The notes under the pieces: generated by a model
Databases searched by the model: none
Told to the model about the DNA's origin: nothing
Seen by the model: only the letters and a program-made list of their open reading frames with translations
Assembly (NCBI GenBank): GCA_949128115.1
Contig: OX421964.1
Coordinates: 46,478,601-46,542,600 of the forward strand
DNA: 64,000 bases
Direction: 5' to 3'
Source: Anaspis maculata
Lineage: Eukaryota > Arthropoda > Insecta > Coleoptera > Scraptiidae
Translations under genes and position numbers: made by a program
Part shown: in pieces, positions 34,537 through 44,451 of the stretch
How the letters are laid out: every line of letters begins with the position of its first letter
How positions within the stretch are numbered: position 1 is the stretch's first letter

Positions 34537-34698
34537 TTACTACCGATACAACTAAATAACGCACAGAATTATTAGTCGCTTAGAAATTCACAATGTCACT
34601 TGAGATGTTAACGCCACGATCGCTCGATTCAAACTCTGCCGATGCCAGGTCGAGTTCCTCTCTTATAGTGGCATGGCATCGAAGGTTCTGGATGCTTC

Positions 34699-34975
34699 TG
34701 TCATTGCGGAGCCTTCAGCTCCCCAATGGTTACCGTTAACCACGGCTGACTTCGGTCCCACAGTCTTAATAATAGAAGGCGACAGGATGTCAAGCGCGTC
34801 AGTCAAGGGTGACGTGTGTTCCTTCTGAGCTGCACCAATTTTGCGAATCAATCTTCATTCTCCCTCCGTTCACGAGCTGATCCGTTCTCGATGTTACCGG
34901 CAGTGCGTCGGCACGACCCTCACCGACCCTGAGCTAACCGAGCGGTCCGCGTCCCCGAGTACCGGGGCGTTGACA
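34699..34975 (+). repeat. 5' LTR of the Ty3/Gypsy element
   Basis: Starts TGTCATTGCGG and ends CGTTGACA. The only difference from the 3' LTR is A instead of G in GAGCTAACC near 34936. Confidence 0.96.
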
Positions 34976-35318
34976 GAGTGGCGTGCCCAACTTGGGGCCA
35001 TAACTCGTTTTTTCGTTTTTGGAACGGAGAAGCAACGTGGGGGAGCGCCGAGAGTCAAAATTTCACGGGATCACCACCTGGAGCCCTGTGGCGGATTAAA
35101 AACGCGACTGGTGTCAAGCCCAGCGGGTTTTAATCGTGCTGCGGGTTTCCCAGCATCAAGGGCGCTGCCTTGTAGCGTCTTAATCCAAGGCGGATTATGG
35201 CCTGCTTGGTGGTGCTCGGGACACGGTAAGGCTCTGCCCCTAGCCACCCCCCTAAACACGTTTTCGTCCGCGGGACCAGTACTGCAAAAAAGCGCGACAC
35301 GTACGGGACCGTGCAAAA
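34976..35318 (+). promoter_or_regulatory. Gypsy leader with primer-binding region
   Basis: The stretch from the 5' LTR to the gag ATG begins with GAGTGGCGTGCCCAACTTGG, a plausible tRNA primer-binding site a few bases after the LTR. A long overlapping frame here (from 34841) starts in the LTR, crosses gag out of frame and is not a gene. Confidence 0.6.
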
Positions 35319-36293
35319 ATGCGGCGCGCGCGCATTTCGGGCGTAATTCCGGCAAGAACATCTGCGAAGAAGACGCCGACGAAGAATGCGCCCAAGAAGA
35401 AAACGACCGAAACGCCTCTCTCTGGTCTAGGAGTCGGAGCAGGGGATGTAGCCGCTGCCGTCTCCGCAGCGTCTCTCCTAGTGGCGCCCCAACCACAACA
35501 ACAACAACAGCAGCTGCCGACCGCCGAATATGCGCGCATCGCGAGCGTCCTCGAGAGCCTGGAAACGCGTTTCCGCTCCAACGCTCAGCCGGAAATTCCG
35601 CCATTCGCGGGGCTGCCACATGAAGATGTAAGAGAGTACCTGAGAGGTGTGGAGGAATCTCTCACCACAGCCGGAACGCCGCGACGAAAATGGTTGCACC
35701 TGGTAGCCGACCAGCTCTCCGGAGAAGCCGCTTCCTGGGTGAAGCCGTACCTCCAGGTGGACCTGGCTTGGGAAGAAGTGAAACAGGCTCTTCTCAACCA
35801 CTTTGATTCGCCGCAACGACGCGGACAAGCCGGTGGAAAGCTCCACACCGAAACGCAGAACGGCGAACCGGTTCTGTTGTTCCTAAGGAAGAAGGTGAAG
35901 CTCGCACGGAGAATCGCACCGTACCTTCCTGACGAGGAACTCATCGGCATGCTGATTGCACTCACGGATTACGATATTAAGTACCACCTTACATTAAATC
36001 CGGTGAAGACGCTGGCCGAGCTGGTGGATAAGGCACAAAAGGTAGAATCCTTGCGCGAGGAAGCGCCGAAGGTCACGACGGCAACCACACGGCAAGTACC
36101 TGCAGGCAGCGCGACGTCGAATCTGCCGCCGCCATGTCGATATTGCCCCGAGCGGCATTATCATCGAAATTGTCCTGTGCTCCAAGCTCGGCGCGAGCCG
36201 CCACGTGACGCGTTCCGTCAGTACCAACAGCACCAGGAAAACCCCACCGGGACGAACGACGCGCGGGCGTCGCAACGTCCCCAGCACCAGTAA
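35319..36293 (+). CDS. Gag polyprotein of the Ty3/Gypsy element
   Basis: Gag forms the virus-like particle and packages element RNA. The ATG at 35319 opens 324 codons. Residues 1-85 are basic and then Ala/Gln-rich; the capsid-like region (about 90-225) contains GEAASWVKPYL and LNHFDSPQRRGQAGGKL; a variant zinc knuckle CRYCPERHYHRNC (CX2CX3HX4C, about residue 270) follows near the C terminus. The stop TAA is at 36291. The pol frame, shifted by minus one, is open from before 36239, so the two overlap by at least 50 nt. Confidence 0.9.
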   Translation: MRRARISGVIPARTSAKKTPTKNAPKKKTTETPLSGLGVGAGDVAAAVSAASLLVAPQPQQQQQQLPTAEYARIASVLESLETRFRSNAQPEIPPFAGLPHEDVREYLRGVEESLTTAGTPRRKWLHLVADQLSGEAASWVKPYLQVDLAWEEVKQALLNHFDSPQRRGQAGGKLHTETQNGEPVLLFLRKKVKLARRIAPYLPDEELIGMLIALTDYDIKYHLTLNPVKTLAELVDKAQKVESLREEAPKVTTATTRQVPAGSATSNLPPPCRYCPERHYHRNCPVLQARREPPRDAFRQYQQHQENPTGTNDARASQRPQHQ

Positions 36294-39200
36294 TTTCGCT
36301 GTGCGCCACCTCTTCGGACAACGCTCCCCTAATTCTTCTTCGACTCGACCACCATCAAGTGCATGCCTACCTCGACACTGGCTCGACGCTAAACTTAATC
36401 GACTACACGCTCGTCAACGACCAGCAGATCGACAAGACCGCCACTTTGTCCGTAGGCCTCGCAAGCACAACAGTTGAGCCCTTGAGAACGGAGGGTACCG
36501 TCCGTCTGACGTTTACCGCCGAAGAGGCGCCATACACCGCAGATTTCCACGTGGTGCGTAGTCTAGCACATTCCGTCATTCTCGGCAAGAGTTTCTGCCA
36601 CCAGTCCGGAGCCGTCATTGATTTCCAGCGGGAGTGCCTCCACCTCGGAAAACAGCAGCGACGTACCGTCTTCTGGAATAAGGACCACGCCTCTCGACAG
36701 CGAAGAGGATCACCTTTATCTGTCGACGACGTCCAGCACAATTTCCCGGAGCCTCTCCACGGAGCTTTTCAACAGCTCTTGACCGATTTCGTGCAGACAC
36801 TTAGCCAGGACCCGCGTCCTACGACGACGCTGACTACCACTCACAAAATCCGGCTCAAAGACGAAACCCCATTTCGCATTCGACCGTACCGGACCACATC
36901 CGAAAAGAAAGCCATTATCGAGGAGCAGGTGCATCAGATGTTGAAAGACGGCATTATCGAGCGCTCGAACTCGGAGTTTTCATCGCCGATTGTTATCGTC
37001 ACGAAGAACGATAAACCAAGATTCTGCCTAGATTACAGAAAACTAAACTCGCAGACAATCACCGAGCCGTCTCCGATTCCGCGAATCCATGAGACGCTCA
37101 AAGACCTAGGTGAAGCCAATGTTTTCTCTACTCTAGATTTAAAATCAGGATATTGGCAAGTGCCGCTCGATCCGTCTTGTCGTCGATATACGGCCTTCTC
37201 CACCGTGGATGGCGGCCATTGGCAGTTCAAGGTCATGCCCTTCGGCTTGGCCAATGCGCCTACCACCTTCCAACGTATGATGGTGCAGGAAGTGTTAAAC
37301 GGCTACCTTCACGAATTCTGTCTGGTGTACATGGACGACATTATTGTCTACTCGAAGTCGACAGAAGAGCACCTTCATCACCTACGGCTCGGTCTGGAGC
37401 GTCTCCTGACCCATCGCCTCCGCTGCGGCATCAAAAAGTGCAAGTTTGCATGCTCGAGCATCGAGTACTTGGGCCACACCGTAAGCGACGCCGGAAATAC
37501 GCCGCTGCAAAAGCACGTGAGGCTCGTGCACGACGCAAAGCAGCCGACGAATCGAAAACAGCTCCAGAGTTTCCTTGGAACCTGTAACTGGTTGCGTGAA
37601 TACATCCCACGGTTCGCCGAAATCGCGGCTCCGCTGACAGACATGACGTCGCCGAAATGCCGATTCTCCTGGGGAGAGGCACAGCAAGCCGCCTTTGAAG
37701 GATTAAAAACCGCCATGGCAACCCCGAGAACGCTAAGCCGTCCCGACGCTGTTTTACCCTTCGTCCTGCAGACCGATGCAAGCAACACCGGCATGGCTGC
37801 CGTGTTATACCAAATTAAGCCCAACGGCGAGAGAGCCATCATTTCGTTTGCCAGTGCACGTTTCAACCGTACAGAACGCCGCCTGCACATTAACGAACAA
37901 GAGTGCCTTGCCATCTTGTGGGGTGTCAAACAGTATAGACCGTACTTGGAAGACCGACCGTTCACGATTCGAACTGACAGTCAAGCGCTTTTGTGGCTGA
38001 ATAAGGCAAAAGATTCCAAGGCCAAGCTCACGCGCTGGTCGCTGCTCCTGCAGGAATTCAGCTATTTCGTGGAACACGTACCCGGCCGAGCCAACGAGTT
38101 AGCGGACGCTCTCTCACGGAATCCAGAGCCGAATCAGTCGCTAATTTCCGCCGATTGTACCACCAGAATGTTGCCTCCTGAGTTGGCCGACGGCGCGCCA
38201 CAGACGTCTAGCGTTGACGAACCCGATCGGCGCGAGCACGTGTTCCTGACGGACGTCAGGACATTGTCGGACGAGGTCAAAGAGGCTCAGGTCAACTCCA
38301 GGACGGCACAGGAGATGATGCGCATACGGCGCTCTCTTCAGAACGATCCGGATACCGAGGACTGGCATGCCGGCTTCAGGGCAAATTACGAGGTGGAGGA
38401 CGACGTGCTGTACAGACTAGCGGACGATGGACGTCGACTGCTGTATGTACCTTCCGAACTACAACCCCGAATTTTCTACGAACATCACGACGCTCACTTA
38501 GCGGGCCACCCTGGCGAAGAAGAAACGCAGCGATCGATTACCGAGCAGTACCACTGGCCAAGCGTCGACAAGGACTGCCGTGCATACGTCAGATCATGTC
38601 TAATATGTTCGCTGGTGAAGGGCCGATCGTCACACATTCCCGCGGAACAGCGTCCCCGTCAACCACGTGAGCCATTCGAGGCCGTTGCCTTGGATCTCAT
38701 GGGACCGTACGAAACTTCCGAAAAGGGAAATCGCTTCATTCTCGTCATCACCGACCTTTTCACACGTTGGATCGACGCCTGGCCGCTAAGTGAGACTTCG
38801 ACTAAATCCATCGTTGCCACGCTCGACGAACACTTTTTCCCGTTGCATGGGTACCCGCGTACTATCATTTCGGACAACGGTCCTCAGTTTTCGTCCGCGT
38901 ACTGGTCCCGCGCCTGCGATAGGTGGCAGAGTCACCACTGGACGACTGCCGTGTACCATCCGCGCGCAAACCCGACTGAGCGTCGCAACCAGGAAATCAA
39001 GAAGGGCCTTCGCTGTCGCCTTATTGACCGACCGGCTACCGAGTGGGACGTTCACTTGCCAGCGACCTTATTCAGTCTCCGTCGGCGTCGGAACGCCGCC
39101 ACCGGACAAAGTCCGGCGGAGCTGTTGATCGGCCGCTCCTTAAGGTTTCCTGGCGAGTGGAAAGCCGCGGAACCCCTGCCTCGAGCATCGGCAGCAGAAC

Positions 39201-39454
39201 GTGCCGAAGCCGCCCACGAACACCAGCGCGAATATGTTGAAGCTCGCCACCGAGTTCCAGATCGACCTGTGCCCGACTATTTGCCAGGCGATCTCGTTCT
39301 TGTCCGGCATCCTCCGGCTCCAGGAGCATTTCATCCGAAATGGCTCGGTCCTCACTCCATCGTGCGGAACGTCAGTCCCGGCGTCTTCATCGTCAACATC
39401 GACGAGCGACTCGTCAAGTACCACGTGGATAAACTTAGGAGAGCTCCAAGATGA
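36239..39454 (+). CDS. Pol polyprotein (protease, RT, RNase H, integrase)
   Basis: The frame is open without stop from before 36239 to the stop at 39452 and is probably reached by minus-one frameshifting from gag rather than by its own ATG. Domains, numbered from 36359: aspartic protease DTGS (6-9); reverse transcriptase with RFCLDYRKLN and the catalytic YMDD (324-327); RNase H with QTDAS (D473); integrase with an HHCC zinc domain from about 709 (HH...CLIC), catalytic D779 (ALDLMG), D839 (SDNGPQFSS) and E874; and a C-terminal KYHVDKLRRA segment as in many Gypsy integrases. All key residues are present. No chromodomain was seen. Confidence 0.95.
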   Translation, partial: KPHRDERRAGVATSPAPVISLCATSSDNAPLILLRLDHHQVHAYLDTGSTLNLIDYTLVNDQQIDKTATLSVGLASTTVEPLRTEGTVRLTFTAEEAPYTADFHVVRSLAHSVILGKSFCHQSGAVIDFQRECLHLGKQQRRTVFWNKDHASRQRRGSPLSVDDVQHNFPEPLHGAFQQLLTDFVQTLSQDPRPTTTLTTTHKIRLKDETPFRIRPYRTTSEKKAIIEEQVHQMLKDGIIERSNSEFSSPIVIVTKNDKPRFCLDYRKLNSQTITEPSPIPRIHETLKDLGEANVFSTLDLKSGYWQVPLDPSCRRYTAFSTVDGGHWQFKVMPFGLANAPTTFQRMMVQEVLNGYLHEFCLVYMDDIIVYSKSTEEHLHHLRLGLERLLTHRLRCGIKKCKFACSSIEYLGHTVSDAGNTPLQKHVRLVHDAKQPTNRKQLQSFLGTCNWLREYIPRFAEIAAPLTDMTSPKCRFSWGEAQQAAFEGLKTAMATPRTLSRPDAVLPFVLQTDASNTGMAAVLYQIKPNGERAIISFASARFNRTERRLHINEQECLAILWGVKQYRPYLEDRPFTIRTDSQALLWLNKAKDSKAKLTRWSLLLQEFSYFVEHVPGRANELADALSRNPEPNQSLISADCTTRMLPPELADGAPQTSSVDEPDRREHVFLTDVRTLSDEVKEAQVNSRTAQEMMRIRRSLQNDPDTEDWHAGFRANYEVEDDVLYRLADDGRRLLYVPSELQPRIFYEHHDAHLAGHPGEEETQRSITEQYHWPSVDKDCRAYVRSCLICSLVKGRSSHIPAEQRPRQPREPFEAVALDLMGPYETSEKGNRFILVITDLFTRWIDAWPLSETSTKSIVATLDEHFFPLHGYPRTIISDNGPQFSSAYWSRACDRWQSHHWTTAVYHPRANPTERRNQEIKKGLRCRLIDRPATEWDVHLPATLFSLRRRRNAATGQSPAELLIGRSLRFPGEWKAAEPLPRASAAERAEAAHEHQREYVEARHRVPDRPVPDYLPGDLVLVRHPPAPGAFHPKWLGPHSIVRNVSPGVFIVNIDERLVKYHVDKLRRAPR

Positions 39455-39793
39455 CCGCGTCGTCGAGTGTAGTGTGCGCCCTACCTCCGTCAGTACGTTG
39501 CCTTATGGCAAACAAAGAAAACTTAGTGTCGCGACCCCAGGACATGTCCTCTTGCCACTCGTTGTGACCTTGACACCTTTGTTTAGCCTTTACAAGTGCG
39601 CGCCTTGTCCCAAAAATGTTCCCCTTTTTAAAGCGAAAGTTCTCCGCCATGTTAAAAAAAAAATGTTACTTTAACGTAGTTACCCTCAGGTGTAATACAT
39701 TAGTTTAAGGTATTTCTACGGTCGTTCATTGTTGTAAAATGAATTTGTTAATTTTGAATAAAGAGTGTGCCCTAAGTCTCAGGGGGGGGCGAC

Positions 39794-40070
39794 TGTCATT
39801 GCGGAGCCTTCAGCTCCCCAATGGTTACCGTTAACCACGGCTGACTTCGGTCCCACAGTCTTAATAATAGAAGGCGACAGGATGTCAAGCGCGTCAGTCA
39901 AGGGTGACGTGTGTTCCTTCTGAGCTGCACCAATTTTGCGAATCAATCTTCATTCTCCCTCCGTTCACGAGCTGATCCGTTCTCGATGTTACCGGCAGTG
40001 CGTCGGCACGACCCTCACCGACCCTGAGCTAGCCGAGCGGTCCGCGTCCCCGAGTACCGGGGCGTTGACA
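39794..40070 (+). repeat. 3' LTR of the Ty3/Gypsy element
   Basis: 277 bp, TGTCATTGCGG...CGTTGACA, followed by the duplication CTTC at 40071-40074. Confidence 0.96.
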
Positions 40071-40523
40071 CTTCCTATTGGTATTTCCAGCACACGAGGA
40101 TTTTTCTGGTATCTGCGTCGAGAATATACGCGTACCTTATACGGCACCTCCACCAGAAGTCTCGAAGTGTCGTGACCTACCGCTGAAGTCTCTCGATGCT
40201 TCCCGAATGCAACGCGGAAATCTAGATTTCTCTAGAAAGAGCCAGGATGGTTGCGAGCTTCGTAACAATACCATGGATTTTGTGGACCATTTCTGCTGTT
40301 GTAACCTCATTTGACCTTCCAGAGCGTGGTTTATCACTCGGGCTCGTACGACCTCGTTTAAATTTGTTGTACCAATAATTATAAACGGTTGCGTTCGATG
40401 GAGCCAGACTCCCTCAAAGTTCTCGTGAAGTCTTCATTTATTTGTAAAGACTTTTAACCTTCCAAAAAATAATATTTGATTACAGCGAGAATCTCGTTTT
40501 TCTCCTTTTTCGCAAAATACCAG

Positions 40524-40877
40524 GGCCCGTATTCATAGTCAGATTTTATATATAAGGTGGTCTAAGACCATGTTTATTTAGACACAAGCTTGAACTAAGA
40601 TGGTTTTATACATATTATACAGTATGTTCATTAAAAAATTCAATAATGGGAGGCCGTGGACCGATGATAACCTGGCCGTTTTCGGATCGAATGGCCTGCG
40701 TCACAGCCTCCCTTTATTGAAGTTTTTAATGAACATACGGTAGTTATCATCTTGTGAATATTTTATAACATAATCGAATACACCTACATCTTGTTAAGGT
40801 TGTGTTTGGGAAAAATCAGCGTTTCAAAATTGAATAAGGTCGTCTCAAGACATAAGATCTGACTATGAATACGGGCC
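40524..40877. mobile_element. PIF/Harbinger-like MITE with CAG duplication
   Basis: The ends GGCCCGTATTCATAGTCAGA and TCTGACTATGAATACGGGCC are inverted and flanked by CAG on both sides. Without the 111-bp MITE inside (plus its TA) the element is 241 bp. Its termini and duplication resemble those of the 5.1-kb element at 13182-18266. It sits near the 5' end of the mariner copy. Confidence 0.82.
40625..40735. mobile_element. 111-bp MITE, copy 2
   Basis: Same ends (TGTTCATTAAAAA) and length as the copy at 20641-20751, with two base differences, flanked by TA. It is inserted in the PIF-like MITE. Confidence 0.9.
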
Positions 40878-40948
40878 CAGGAGTGGTTTATTTCAAAAGG
40901 CTGCCAAAGATAACTATTTGACGTATCTGTCAAAAATTTCATACTTGG

Positions 40949-42781
40949 CTAGGAGGATAGAATAGTAAGGAGGGAGCATACGCCAATGAAAGTGTAGTCA
41001 TGCGGGGTAATCAACTACGCCCAGTAACCGTATCGAGTCACCAGTGCAACTTGACATTAGTGACTGCGATTTGATGAAAATGACATTTGTAAATAAACAT
41101 AATTTGAGGTTATGGAATGTGACTGCTGTGCAGTGCTGTGCTTCTTCGAATTTTTGGCTGTTATTCTACCTAAAAGACCGACAGGATCAGTTTTCGAAGA
41201 CGTGTTGAAAGACATGCTGCGGCATACGACGTGTAAAAGTGATGATCCCCGCATTGGAAGCATTGAAATGGACGTCATTCTTTTGAAGTGTGTTGGCCAA
41301 TATCTGCATCGATGCGTGTTTATTGAGTTGGCGCATAGGAACTCCCTGCGATCCCAGCTCCCTGCATCCCCTAGGATATGACATGGTCTATAGGGAATGA
41401 AAAATGTTTCACAAGCTCAAAAATTACGGTCTCATGACACCCATCAACATACCTTGCAAAATGACGTCCATTTCAATGCCTCCAATGCGGGGATCATCAC
41501 TTTTACACGTTGTATGCCGCAGCATGTCTTTCAACACGTCTTCTGAAACTGATCCTGTCAGTCTTTTAGGTAGGATAATAGCCAAAAATCTGAACAAGCA
41601 CAGCCCTGCACAGCAGCCACATCTCGTAACCTCAAATTATGTTCATTTACAAATGTCAATTCCATCAAATCGCAATCACATATCGCACCCCCAGTTCAAT
41701 AGCGCCATAACTGCAATTTTTTCGTTTTTTGTTTTATTGCGCTATTGCATGGAAAATGACAAGATGTTTACACTGTAATAAGGCTGTAACTGTAAATTTG
41801 AAGGTTTAGCTTCTATGTTAGATAATGCCCTATAGAATTAGGCTCCACTTTCCATGCAAGTGTGCCACATAATACAGTTGTGGCCTTACGTCTTTTTTGA
41901 ATGAATTAAATTTCAGTGCAATAGCGCCATAAGTATAGCAGTTGTGGCGGTATGATCCCGAAATTCATCTTGGGGGTGTTAACTTTGTTTTAATGGGACG
42001 TTATGATAGGCTAGTTGAAGGTCACACGATAACAATTAACCAATCGTAATCACCCGGCAATTCCAAATTATAATCTGAAGGCTATTGTGCAAAATGGAAA
42101 CGGTATTATTTTAGATTGGGTTTTAGACGTAAATGCAGTGTCAGTAGTCTGCTATTGTTGCTCTTGAGATAGGTAGGCCCCATTTTAACCCTTTATTATA
42201 AACAAAAAATTCTCCAGTCTTATAGTTTGTTAATTTAGTTACATTTGAATTTTTGTGATTTCGTATATCTGCATAACTGCTTTCTTGTATTTCCTTGCTT
42301 AAAATCATACAGCATTATTATTTTTATTACTAATACTGAATTTTACTCCTTTTTTGAATAAATTCAGTGCAATAACGCCATATCTGATATGTTTTTCACT
42401 GAAGAGCAATCACCTTCTTCACGGAATAGCGCCGTATCTAATAAAAATCACATCAATTATAAACATACACATTTTCAAACCTATCTACCATATTTCCTGT
42501 TACATTCCAAAACTAAATGTAAAAAATTGTCAATGTAATCCTCAAATTCAGTCAGTTATTACAAAAAAACACATTCCTCGGATCTTGTTTTGCGTCTCCT
42601 GGAGAATTAGATGTTTTGCACTTATGGCGCTATTGAACTGGGGGTGCGATATGTCAAGTTGCACTGGTGACTTGATACGATTACTGGGCGTACTTCATGC
42701 AATCCCCTTTCGTCTCCCGGCGACAGCTTTGTCCGTCCACAAGCTGGCTAACCTTCCCTCCCTAATATTCTATCCTCCTAG
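40949..42781. mobile_element. Element with 8-bp duplication (ATACTTGG), carrying a nested element
   Basis: CTAGGAGGATAGAATA opens and TATTCTATCCTCCTAG closes the element, flanked by ATACTTGG at 40941-40948 and 42782-42789. Length 1,833 bp, of which 969 are a later insertion. An inner palindrome has arms at about 41080-41390 and 41400-41670; the two frames there (from 41112 and 41404) are mirror images of the same DNA. An 8-bp duplication suggests hAT, P or a related group. Confidence 0.82.
41683..42649. mobile_element. 967-bp nested element with GCACCCCCAGTTCAATAGCG ends
   Basis: The inverted ends TCGCACCCCCAGTTCAATAG and complement are flanked by TA. Comparison of the two arms of the host element shows that only a TA was duplicated. 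The phrase AATAGCGCCATA recurs inside near both ends, as in subterminal binding sites. No coding frame. Confidence 0.82.
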
Positions 42782-43211
42782 ATACTTGGGTAATCTAAGG
42801 TTGCTAGATTTCAGAAATCATAAGAACTCCGTACTAGTGCCGCTATTTCAGTGTTATTCTAAGAATATATGTCAAACAACCCTCGTATTTAGCTGCGGTT
42901 TCAGTAAGCGCTGCATCGCTTATTGGCTGTTCTGAGGAGACTGGTTCATAAGAGCCAATGCGCGTCGCTCCGCTTGCGACTAAAATTAAAAGTTGAAACT
43001 TGTGGCTAAATAAGATGACTAAACCCACCCCAATATTGGCCAAGTTTTACCTTGAATCATCATTATAAAAAAGTCTTTTTGTACCTACGATTTGCCATTG
43101 AGATGTTGACGCCATCGAATTCGGTATATGACCAAAACGTCGCCATGGATTTTTTTGCGATTGTAATACATATTGTGAAAGAAGATTTGTCGGTGTAAGA
43201 ACTGCTATAGC

Positions 43212-44443
43212 CAGCGTCGGACTGGCAAATTTTGGCCTACCGGGCAAAGAATGGAAGTGGCCTCGAAACCGAAGGGGGAGTCAGAGGGGCCTGCGCCCGA
43301 GTTAGCGCCGCAGGAAACTTTTTTTGATATCAATAATTATATTAATAATAATGCTAATAACAAACAAAAACGCTGGCCAAATTGTCTATAGTTTCTTCAA
43401 GCTCAAAACTTTTGCTTGAAATACTCTACAATAAAGAAAACAACGGAGGAAAAAAATTATTATTGTTACGTATTTCGCGTACGAGTTCGAATATAATTGA
43501 GACGATCGTTTTAAAACACACACTGTTTATTACTGCATACTACAATAAATACACGCCAACAATTATTTACTAAGAAATATCTCTGTGATCACTACTTGCT
43601 TTTAATCCGCTCGCTACGACTTCGCATTCCAGTTCATTACTGCTCGTGAGGCGACGATTGATGCCCTATATAGGTCCGACTGATTCATCTCGAATGTTCC
43701 ATGCATTCTCCAGCAATCCCCACAGTGACCCGACATACGGTTTCCCATACGATTCCCGAAAAATCTTGCAGATTACCCGTATAATTCTGCTGTGCTCTGT
43801 GCTCTAGAACCGGCGCCTCCGCCAAAATAGACAGATGTAGCTTGACCCACTGCTGAAGTCTCCATACAGTTGTATGGGAAAATGCCTACACGCGCGCTCC
43901 GGAACACCAGAACGCTTCGCACTTATACACTGAGATCTAACGGGAAGAGTCTAGAAAGATCGCGTGTTATCCATAATCGCCGCTCGTAACATTATTTCAA
44001 CATTAGTCCAGGTTCCAGAAATTACAGAAATAATAGCGAACAAAAATGAAACCCAGCCGGATTTTGGAGGGGCCAAAAGACCCCCTAAAATGCAGAAAAT
44101 TTTCATCTGCGGCGCTTTATTCCCTGATATCAGCTTGTCCTACACCATGTGAAATGTGCCTAGAGCCTACGAAGACTTAAGACGGCCCTGAGCAGCGGAA
44201 GCCTCACACATACAATCTTGTCATTCCACGACTAGTGACTAGTGACTACTTACAAATAATCAATGCATGATATGCCCAAACGAAAGTGGACCAGACTTTG
44301 ATACAAAATTAAAAATTTGGATAAAAAAAAAGCATCAAAGTTCAAAGTGCAATTTTCTTCCAAATGTGGACAATTTGGCCTCCAAACTGGAGATTGGCCT
44401 ACCGGGCATTTGCCCGGTTGCCCGGTGGACCAGTCCGACACTG
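43212..44443. mobile_element. 1.2-kb hAT element with GCTATAGC duplication, holding a solo LTR
   Basis: Ends CAGCGTCGGACTGG and CCAGTCCGACACTG, flanked by GCTATAGC (43204-43211, 44444-44451). CAG ends and an 8-bp duplication mark a hAT element. CCTACCGGGCA occurs near each end. Without the solo LTR it is about 700 bp and non-coding. Confidence 0.87.
43464..43991. mobile_element. 528-bp solo LTR
   Basis: Begins TGTTACGTATTTCGCG and ends CGCTCGTAACA, flanked by TTAT (43460-43463, 43992-43995). A TATATAGG box lies near 43668. No internal retroelement genes, so a solo LTR formed by LTR-LTR recombination is the best reading. Related to the LTR at 33215-40267. Confidence 0.82.
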
Positions 44444-44451
44444 GCTATAGC

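Larger units (their letters stand above)
34699..40070 (+). mobile_element. Full-length Ty3/Gypsy LTR retrotransposon
   Basis: Two 277-bp LTRs (34699-34975 and 39794-40070) differ at a single base and are flanked by the 4-bp duplication CTTC. A GGCGTGCCCAACTTGGGGCC segment follows the 5' LTR at about 34980 and looks like the primer-binding region. A G-run (AGGGGGGGGCGAC) just before 39794 is the polypurine tract. Gag (35319-36293) and pol (to 39454) are both open. There is no env-like frame in the 340 bp after pol. LTR identity near 99.6 percent implies a recent insertion. Its GC content is well above its surroundings. Confidence 0.97.
33215..40267. mobile_element. Second LTR in the mariner, itself carrying two insertions
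   Basis: The outer ends are TGTTACGGTACTCGGG and CTTCGTAACA, flanked by ATAC (33211-33214, 40268-40271). Removal joins the mariner reading HGIV to the DDRKVKV block. Inside are a foldback element (33292-34536) and a complete Ty3/Gypsy element (34699-40070); without them about 430 bp of LTR remain. Its termini resemble the LTR at 43464-43991, and both contain CTGAAGTCT and TCTAGAAAGA, so the two are related families. Confidence 0.75.
30741..40520 (-). mobile_element. Mariner transposon split by nested insertions
   Basis: Mariner transposases are DD34D cut-and-paste enzymes. Pieces lie in protein order on the minus strand: 40520-40272 carries EILAVIKYYFLEG, then YNKFKRGRTSPSDKPRSGRS and TTAEMVHKIHGIV; 33211-33140 carries DDRKVKVCKIAKALGIS; 31132-31040 carries the KKLSARWVP block across a frameshift; 30995-30741 carries HPPYSPDLAPCDFFLFPKLK, with the third catalytic Asp, and the C terminus. 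Gaps are filled by LTR insertions whose removal restores the expected sequence. The first two catalytic Asp residues are lost in an internal deletion between about 31040 and 30995, so the copy is dead. Its 5' end lies beyond the PIF-like element at 40524. Confidence 0.8.

Noticed and set aside
34841..35623. A 260-codon plus-strand frame starting in the 5' LTR, and long antisense frames at 35071-35619
   Set aside because: They overlap gag in other frames in GC-rich DNA, start inside the LTR and resemble no family; gag accounts for the sequence.
37378..37965. Antisense frames of 100-195 codons over the pol gene
   Set aside because: Shadows of a highly coding GC-rich gene on the other strand; no motif of their own.
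41112..41381. An 89-codon frame (MECDCCAVLCFFEF...) as a possible small gene
   Set aside because: Its mirror copy appears at 41404-41700 in the other arm of a palindromic element; the sequence repeats as DNA and the frame is incidental.
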